Translations under genes and position numbers: made by a program | The notes under the pieces: model-generated | What the model was told of the DNA's origin: nothing | Database searches by the model: none | What the model saw: only the letters and a program-made list of their open reading frames with translations | Origin: Zelonia costaricensis | Lineage: Eukaryota > Euglenozoa > Kinetoplastea > Trypanosomatida > Trypanosomatidae | DNA: 64,000 nucleotides | Direction of reading: 5' to 3' | NCBI GenBank assembly: GCA_030849075.1 | Contig: JASAOO010003514.1 | Location: forward strand, 1 to 64,000 | Shown: positions 59,401-64,000 of the stretch, piece by piece | Position numbering within the stretch: position 1 is the stretch's first letter | Layout of the letters: each line of letters opens with the position of its first letter

Positions 59401-62400
59401 GGTGCGGTAGCCGGCGATGCCGGAGCTGCCCATGCGGTAGTGCTGCGACGGCCCCTCGTACTCCTCCGGTGACGCCCGGTCAGCCATCGAACCGGGACGT
59501 CCAGCCGCGCCGTGCGGCGATTGCGAGCCTGTGCTCGGCGGGTGTGGCGGCTGCTGCTGTGGCGATGTTCCCTGCATCGTGGCAGCCGCGCCGCTGCCCT
59601 CGCGTGAGTTACGCGGCGGCGGTGGTGGAGGTTGCTGGCCGGAGGCGCTGTTGGGGCTGCGGATATTTCCGGCTGCGCTGGGCAGCCGCAGCGGCGCGGC
59701 GGCGGCGGCGCTGGCGCTGCTCACGGGGGACGCCTCAAGACCGGTCCCCGACACGCTCCCCGGCGCCGGCGGTGACGCCGTGGCGTTGGCGGCCAGAGCG
59801 GCGGGTTGCAGAAAAGGTGAGCTGCTGTGGTACGCGTGGAGGTGGCGTGGCATGCCGGTCGCCGTCGGCGACGAGGCCTCCGAGCCCTGGGCGGGGTGCC
59901 GCATGTGGTGGCTGTGGTGGTGCGGGGTGAGCGAGAACTGGTGCGGCCGCCCTGCCGGGGTGCGGAAGGGCCCGTCGGCCTGCGCCGACCCTGCCTGTGT
60001 CACCGCCGTCGCCGCAGCAGCAGCAGCCACAGCAGCGAGGGCGTCGGTGGTCAGCGGGCGTGCCGAGCTCTGCAAGTCGCTGCCACTGCGACGCCGCTCC
60101 GCGCTGCCCTCCGTCGTCGGGGCGCCACGCTCGCCGTCGTCACGCTGCCCCGCCGCGACGCCACTCCTCCTCTCCTCCTCGCAGTCCCCGTCCCCCACGT
60201 CATCGCGGCTGTCTGACGTGCGCAGCTTGTGCTCCCGATCCTCCGCGGAGGCCCACGCCACGCGCGACGTCTCGCGCGACAGCAGCCGCTGCACCGGTGC
60301 GTACATGGCGGGCAGCACCTGCGATGAGGCGGAGGATAGCGGCGCCGGCGGCGTGCCGGCCCCCGCAACGCCAACACTGCCGCCGACGCTGCTGCTTGCC
60401 TGCATCTGCGCGGCCTGGCCCACAATAGCTCCGCAGATGTACGTGTGGAACGGCGCACCCACGCACTGCGTCACCGGCGAGCGGCGGAGGAAGCTGGCAC
60501 CGGCCGCGGTCGCCGTGCCGTGCGAGGCGGCGCTGCTATGCTCGCCGCTGCTGCCACTCGCCGGCCGAGGGTGCTGCTGCCGCTCCGCACGAGCCGCCGC
60601 TGCCGAGGCAGGTGTGACGGTCGCACGGCGCCGCTCCTTCGCAGCGGAGAGAGCCGCGCACTCGTCCACGGCCGCCTCCGCTGTGGTTGTGTCAACACGT
60701 GGCACGACGCCCTCCACGTGTGCATCGTTAGCGCCGCCTTCGCCGCCGCCGTTGCGACGTGCCTTGCGTGTGGAGCGCGGCAGAGACGCGGACAGCGGCG
60801 TCATCCCCGCGGGCGGGGGCAGCTCTAGCGTCTCCAGCGCCTCCGACGCCGCCGGGCTCTCGGACGGCGATGCGTTGGTGGCCGCCGCCTTTCCTGCCTG
60901 TGGCGCGTCTGTGGACTCGGTAGCGACCGCGGCAACTGCGGCCGCAGCAGCGAGGGCGGCGGCAGCTGCAGCGGCGGCGGCCTTCTTCGCCTTCTTGCGA
61001 GATGGCGCTGCGGGTGCAGCGGGCCGCGTCTCCGTCGCTGCTGGCGCGGTCGCGCTACCAGCGCTGGTGTCACCCGTCTGCGTAGTCGCGTGGTCTGCGT
61101 CGCTCGCGGGGATAGGAAGCGGGGGCTGCGTGCTGCCAAGGTTGACCGTCTCGACTCCCTCCTGCGGCTCGAGACTCAGGTCACCCGACGCGGATAACGG
61201 GCCCTTCGTGAGCTGCTGCTGCTGCAGGGGCAACACTGCGGCGGGCGAGGGCGTGTCCTGGCTGGGTGCCGCGGCTCGAGTCGCGTCCTGGGGTCCGCTG
61301 CCGTACTCCCGGTAGTAGCCCTCAACCGCCTGCTGCGGCATCGGAGGTGGAGGTGCGGCATAGCTGTAGCCGCCCCCACGGCCGCCGTCACCGCAGCGCG
61401 GTCGGCCAGCGTTGAAGCTGCCGCCACGCTGGCACGGCAGCTGCTGTGGTGGCTGGAACACGCCCTGCCCACCGCGCTGCCCGCTACCGAAGCCGCCAGA
61501 CGCCATGGACGGTGCCGATGAGGGTGGCGCCTCCGCCGCGCCGTACGCACCGCCGTAGCCGGCAGACGCGTGCCCCATGGCCCCGAAGCCGGCATCGTAG
61601 CCGTACGCGGGCTGCTGCTGCTGCTGTTGTTGCTGCGCAACGTCAACACCGCTGCCACTACCACCACCAACGCCGCTGACCTGCTGCGTGTTGTCGTAGT
61701 AGTAGTCACGATAAGTGCCAGTTCCGTAGCCGTAGTAGCCGGGGGAGCCGGTGTTGCTGTGGCTCACGTCGCCGTAGCCGCTGCCTCTGCCGCCACTCGC
61801 AGCGGAGTTCTTCTCCGGCATTGCCATGCCGCTGTCCCCCGTGAACGGGGTGCCAGGGCCGTCCATGCGTGCGTCCGCGTAAGGCGGTGCGCCAGACCGG
61901 TGGCGAGGCGCTTGGGTAGCCGGAGCTGGACCGTACCCGCCACTCGAGTTCATGCCTGCGTACCCGCCACCACCGCCAGAGCTGCCGTAGTGGTTGTAGT
62001 AGCCCCCACCTCCGCTGTTGCCGCCGTAGCGCACGCTTGATGCGCCCTGACCCGTTACGGGAGGGTTGCCGTTGCAGGCGTTGTCGCCGCCGTAGGTGCT
62101 GGCGGTAGCGCTGCCCGGCTGACTGCCGGTGGTACTGACGGGCGGTGGCGCGTAGCCGTACGCAGTGCCGCCTGCGCCGGCTCCGGACGAGGATGAAGGC
62201 GGTGCCGTGTCCATCGCTGTTGTCGCTGGTGGTGCTGCTGGTGCGGCGTTGGATGAAGTGGGTTGTGTGAAGGACGGCATACTGTCACTGCTGTTGCCGT
62301 ACAGCTGACCCTGCTGTGGCGGAGGCGGGTATTGTTGTTGTTGCTGCTGCTGCTGTTGCTTGTGCGTCGTGCTGTGACCACCTTGATAACCGTACGAGGC

Positions 62401-63813
62401 ATAGGACGGGTACACCTGTTGCGGGTAGAAGCCCTCCCCCGGCCCCTGCTGTCTGCCATACTGCTGCTGCTGCTGATGTTGTTGTTGTGGCGGTTGCATG
62501 AAAGTGGTTGAGTTGAAGCTCACGTCCCCGTCGCTCGTAATGGTTGCATTCGAGGACTGCGCGGCGTAACCCTGCTGCTGCTGCTGCTGCTGTGGTGACA
62601 GTGTTGGCGGCGGTGTGTAGTACGGGCCGACGCTACCGGAGCTGCCGTTGCGGGCGTGGCCCCCGCGGCGCGCACCCGACCCTGCCCCGCCGCCACCACC
62701 CGCGTAGTAGCCGTACGCGTACCCCTCCGCACCGGTGCTGGCCATGCCAGAGGTGCCCTGGTACGTCTGGGGACGCTGCGGCATCAGCGAGAGCGGCAGC
62801 TGACCGTGCGCGCCCGCTATCTGCTGTGGGGCGTACGGCGCCTGCTGCTGCTGCTGCTGCTCCTGCTGTTGCTGCGTGTGGTACGGAGTGAACATGTTGG
62901 TGCTGCCCCGGTCCATGAATCCCATGGACGCATTGTACGGCTGCTGCTGGTCCTGCTGCGGCGGTGGTGGGACGTGGGGAGTGGAGTACTGTGGCGCCGC
63001 GCCGACGGAGCCGGTGGCGGGGCCCTGATACGGGAAGGAGAAGAGCGGCACCGTCTGACTGTCCACCGCGCCAGCAACGTTGCTGCCGCTGCCGGTGCTG
63101 CCTGTCATCGCGCTGTTGCCGCTGGTTGCCATCGGCATGGTGCCGGAGGTGTGGGGCGCATTCGCGTACCCTCGCCCAGCGACGCCGCTACCGCCCATCG
63201 CGCAATCCGCTGGATGGCTGTAGTAGCCACCGCTCCCACCACCGCTCGCAGCCCCGGCGAAGGCGGCCGCGTCGCCGCTGTAGAAGCCGCCGCCGTTGCC
63301 GTGGTAGCCCGCTGGCGTGGCGCCGCCGTCCTCGCCACCGTAGACAGGTTGCAGCGGCTGTGCACAGCTGGCCCCTGTCCCTATTACTGGAGCGTTCGAG
63401 GCGGACGCGCGACGCCGGGAGGCGGGGTACATGCCACTGCGCGGGATCGCGGCGGCGGCTCCCGCGGACACAGCGCTGCCCCCTCCACTGCCAACGGAGC
63501 CGGGACCCGCCTCCCCACCCAGCACGACCTGAGGCGGCTCCGCCGCGATGGCCGTGGAGCTGGTCAGGTGCGGGGCGGGGTCAGCGGCGCCGGTGACGTC
63601 GCCGGTCGAGTCCACGATCGGCGCGCTGTTGCTGCTGCCCGTGCCGAGGCCCCCTTCCCCAGGCGGCGATGGCGCCGGTGCAGGCGGGCGCGGCATGCCA
63701 GGCGCACCCGGGCGGTTGCTGTTGCCACCGCTGCTGCCTGCGGTGAGCTTGGACGCGCCGCTCGTGGCGAGTCCAGCGCCGCTGGCGCCACATCGATTAA
63801 GCGCTGCGTCCAT
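56494..63813 (-). CDS. Large glutamine-rich protein with C-terminal DUF789-like domain
   Basis: The 2439-residue product is disordered for about its first 1600 residues. It is rich in Gly, Ser, Pro, Tyr and Gln, with several pure glutamine runs of 5-9 residues encoded by CAG/CAA stretches. Folded sequence begins near 1640 (YIYEHHVGQEVLLEEFHTGI). From about 1780 to 2255 the order of motifs fits the plant-type DUF789 family: SIWQSFDNPFGCVVNL, YTPLLSGFRIRF, IIMEQILELARRDESYAELL, SWVALMWQPVF, GTFLAYYLLRPPRHLFV, VPLVGLIPNRCRSEVWY and LQLMCWDAYNEWERKP. Loops rich in Gly, Ala and Glu interrupt the domain. DUF789 has no known biochemical role. Gly/Tyr/Gln-rich tails of this kind are common in RNA-granule proteins, so a granule role is a guess. 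The ATG at 63813 is certain: an in-frame TAA lies 15 codons upstream, and an excellent splice acceptor gives a 119-nt leader. Confidence 0.75.
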   Translation of the reverse strand: MDAALNRCGASGAGLATSGASKLTAGSSGGNSNRPGAPGMPRPPAPAPSPPGEGGLGTGSSNSAPIVDSTGDVTGAADPAPHLTSSTAIAAEPPQVVLGGEAGPGSVGSGGGSAVSAGAAAAIPRSGMYPASRRRASASNAPVIGTGASCAQPLQPVYGGEDGGATPAGYHGNGGGFYSGDAAAFAGAASGGGSGGYYSHPADCAMGGSGVAGRGYANAPHTSGTMPMATSGNSAMTGSTGSGSNVAGAVDSQTVPLFSFPYQGPATGSVGAAPQYSTPHVPPPPQQDQQQPYNASMGFMDRGSTNMFTPYHTQQQQEQQQQQQAPYAPQQIAGAHGQLPLSLMPQRPQTYQGTSGMASTGAEGYAYGYYAGGGGGAGSGARRGGHARNGSSGSVGPYYTPPPTLSPQQQQQQQGYAAQSSNATITSDGDVSFNSTTFMQPPQQQHQQQQQYGRQQGPGEGFYPQQVYPSYASYGYQGGHSTTHKQQQQQQQQQYPPPPQQGQLYGNSSDSMPSFTQPTSSNAAPAAPPATTAMDTAPPSSSSGAGAGGTAYGYAPPPVSTTGSQPGSATASTYGGDNACNGNPPVTGQGASSVRYGGNSGGGGYYNHYGSSGGGGGYAGMNSSGGYGPAPATQAPRHRSGAPPYADARMDGPGTPFTGDSGMAMPEKNSAASGGRGSGYGDVSHSNTGSPGYYGYGTGTYRDYYYDNTQQVSGVGGGSGSGVDVAQQQQQQQQPAYGYDAGFGAMGHASAGYGGAYGAAEAPPSSAPSMASGGFGSGQRGGQGVFQPPQQLPCQRGGSFNAGRPRCGDGGRGGGYSYAAPPPPMPQQAVEGYYREYGSGPQDATRAAAPSQDTPSPAAVLPLQQQQLTKGPLSASGDLSLEPQEGVETVNLGSTQPPLPIPASDADHATTQTGDTSAGSATAPAATETRPAAPAAPSRKKAKKAAAAAAAAALAAAAAVAAVATESTDAPQAGKAAATNASPSESPAASEALETLELPPPAGMTPLSASLPRSTRKARRNGGGEGGANDAHVEGVVPRVDTTTAEAAVDECAALSAAKERRRATVTPASAAAARAERQQHPRPASGSSGEHSSAASHGTATAAGASFLRRSPVTQCVGAPFHTYICGAIVGQAAQMQASSSVGGSVGVAGAGTPPAPLSSASSQVLPAMYAPVQRLLSRETSRVAWASAEDREHKLRTSDSRDDVGDGDCEEERRSGVAAGQRDDGERGAPTTEGSAERRRSGSDLQSSARPLTTDALAAVAAAAAATAVTQAGSAQADGPFRTPAGRPHQFSLTPHHHSHHMRHPAQGSEASSPTATGMPRHLHAYHSSSPFLQPAALAANATASPPAPGSVSGTGLEASPVSSASAAAAAPLRLPSAAGNIRSPNSASGQQPPPPPPRNSREGSGAAATMQGTSPQQQPPHPPSTGSQSPHGAAGRPGSMADRASPEEYEGPSQHYRMGSSGIAGYRTSSPTYRQHPAPGHGGGSGPFAGPGGAASHTSSPATIAYGTGFPKTPSQGSLPHSVGAAVRPGSAVPPPFTSPTQQHQQQRTGNNGGVGRVPTSPRGGSQHGSMGGGGGGGGVAGLNNMSFSGGNVHAKSPSQQRHSAHGNAGNPNGGYHGGNSQNNSQSGGRYAMPVTRSPYIYEHHVGQEVLLEEFHTGITFSAAAFGNIACLVDALSPQVPVARDLAFPCDEAHCQLVSRRSGAGDRLVSASPGVAAVDNGSGGKTAGGGGQGSPHGSGYGSRSGRACGALDDTPSTTVAAEEGEAARPPAPSPAEADRTHYWDFTGPYYCEPVLTLKSIWQSFDNPFGCVVNLAEPIYPAPMRPAEDELVYTPLLSGFRIRFHPASPAHKRLGALREVRRQRRREEAAAAAAAGKDNTRDTDSGNSGAAPHASYAEEDGVLTWSAGDRPNNRNIIMEQILELARRDESYAELLSATTADVDHQSWVALMWQPVFCGGHSAKHSCGTFLAYYLLRPPRHLFVPFADKSEGAAMNSSWLSPVFRGDRAALAFDLWSLQRHYHVARWVSQPPMSHLMTALCAGDEDEEGEVEEGVDMVRSSRTSASRARSSWEDGQTGGASNRTAGSLALSANGDQRLRLRDVFALGHVSGGSGGAASAAALAGAVNGAYATPATTTAATQPAGQATPTSYVRVPLVGLIPNRCRSEVWYKPLYDPGMADTAAMQQHPQHHHHGGGVGGDGSGAANGMGGGGGGSAGGIGDHGGSYAFYAPLFLVVTALQLMCWDAYNEWERKPPTSAAVSRALAPPQSRRDSEEGEGGGVAGASPSPLSNPLTAMVEETMAAAQQQQQQQQRQSPPETTGGHALSNPWSAYVMRGVALMTEAARQYRTVREAANLDAAMEESAAAGADAADVAGGDGAEESKARGRQPHGPSAAVAGGTSSALCGPVARVIAGLLDYYQWAQYDTSLTALANTYCSV

Positions 63814-63932
63814 CCACAGCGTGCGCCTGTGTAGCGCGAGCCGCTCTCTCGCGCGTTACCTCTCGCAGAAGTGGACCTTCTTGCCTGGTGACGACACGTT
63901 CAACACCTGCGTCGACGACGGCCGTACTCAGG
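63814..63932 (-). other. Predicted 5' leader of the DUF789-like gene
   Basis: A 119-nt leader without any ATG, bounded by the predicted acceptor and the start codon. It contains an in-frame TAA, so it cannot extend the protein. Confidence 0.6.
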
Positions 63933-63934
63933 CT
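63933..63934 (-). promoter_or_regulatory. Predicted spliced-leader acceptor AG (DUF789-like gene)
   Basis: The best acceptor in the window. The transcript carries about 35 nearly unbroken pyrimidines (CCCCCCTCTCTGTTTCCGTC then TGTCTCTCTCGCCCAG), ending in the first AG, 119 nt before the ATG. Confidence 0.7.
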
Positions 63935-64000
63935 GGGCGAGAGAGACAGACGGAAACAGAGAGGGGGGAGATGACGGGGACAAAGGAGATGAAACGTGCT

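Noticed and set aside
63858..63905. A C-terminal-looking peptide (SSPGKKVHFCER then stop) upstream of the DUF789-like gene, considered as the end of another gene
   Set aside because: A stop codon lies just upstream in the same frame and the stretch is inside the predicted 119-nt leader, so it cannot be the end of a longer protein.

Overview
The window looks like part of a trypanosomatid nuclear chromosome, most likely Leishmania or a close relative in the Leishmaniinae. It is GC-rich, every supportable gene is on the minus strand, none shows an intron, and genes are separated by 0.8-3 kb of microsatellite-rich DNA. Many start codons are preceded, in the transcribed sense, by a long pyrimidine tract and an AG, as expected for spliced-leader trans-splicing. 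The species is an inference; nothing in the window names it.

Layout in transcription order (high to low coordinates): a 2439-residue glutamine-rich protein with a C-terminal DUF789-like domain (56494-63813); a disordered orphan (52979-55483); a divergent SAM methyltransferase-like protein (47397-50411); an ELMO-domain protein with an N-terminal membrane helix (43414-44673); a protein with an N-terminal PAM2-like motif and a C-terminal tail anchor (40206-41960); a giant leucine-rich-repeat protein with a duplicated domain (28653-37733, coding potential reaching 37928); a TCAIM-like protein with DUF4460/DUF4461 character (25648-27867); a TRAPPC2L/sedlin-like protein (21788-22840); an exportin-7-like karyopherin (16690-20349); deoxyhypusine hydroxylase (14236-15252); a TLC-domain membrane protein with a KKxx tail (10360-11253); a KATNIP-like DUF4457 protein (4132-8415); and a THEM6-like hotdog thioesterase (2178-3245).

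These genes form one uninterrupted directional cluster with no strand switch. Trypanosomatid clusters are co-transcribed without a shared pathway, and the mixture here fits that: translation factor modification, nuclear transport, vesicle tethering, ER lipid biology, a cilium-linked protein and several orphans. Regulation is expected mainly after transcription, through leaders and 3' UTRs. The clearest non-coding structures are a tandem pair of degenerate repeats at 23798-24466 (possibly SIDER-like) and a long, nearly perfect inverted repeat at 39731-39838.

The observations most worth following are the PAM2-like plus tail-anchor architecture, the duplicated domain of the giant LRR protein, its in-frame coding potential upstream of any ATG, and the DUF789-like domain in the polyglutamine protein. 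I found no rRNA, tRNA, CRISPR array or intact transposon.
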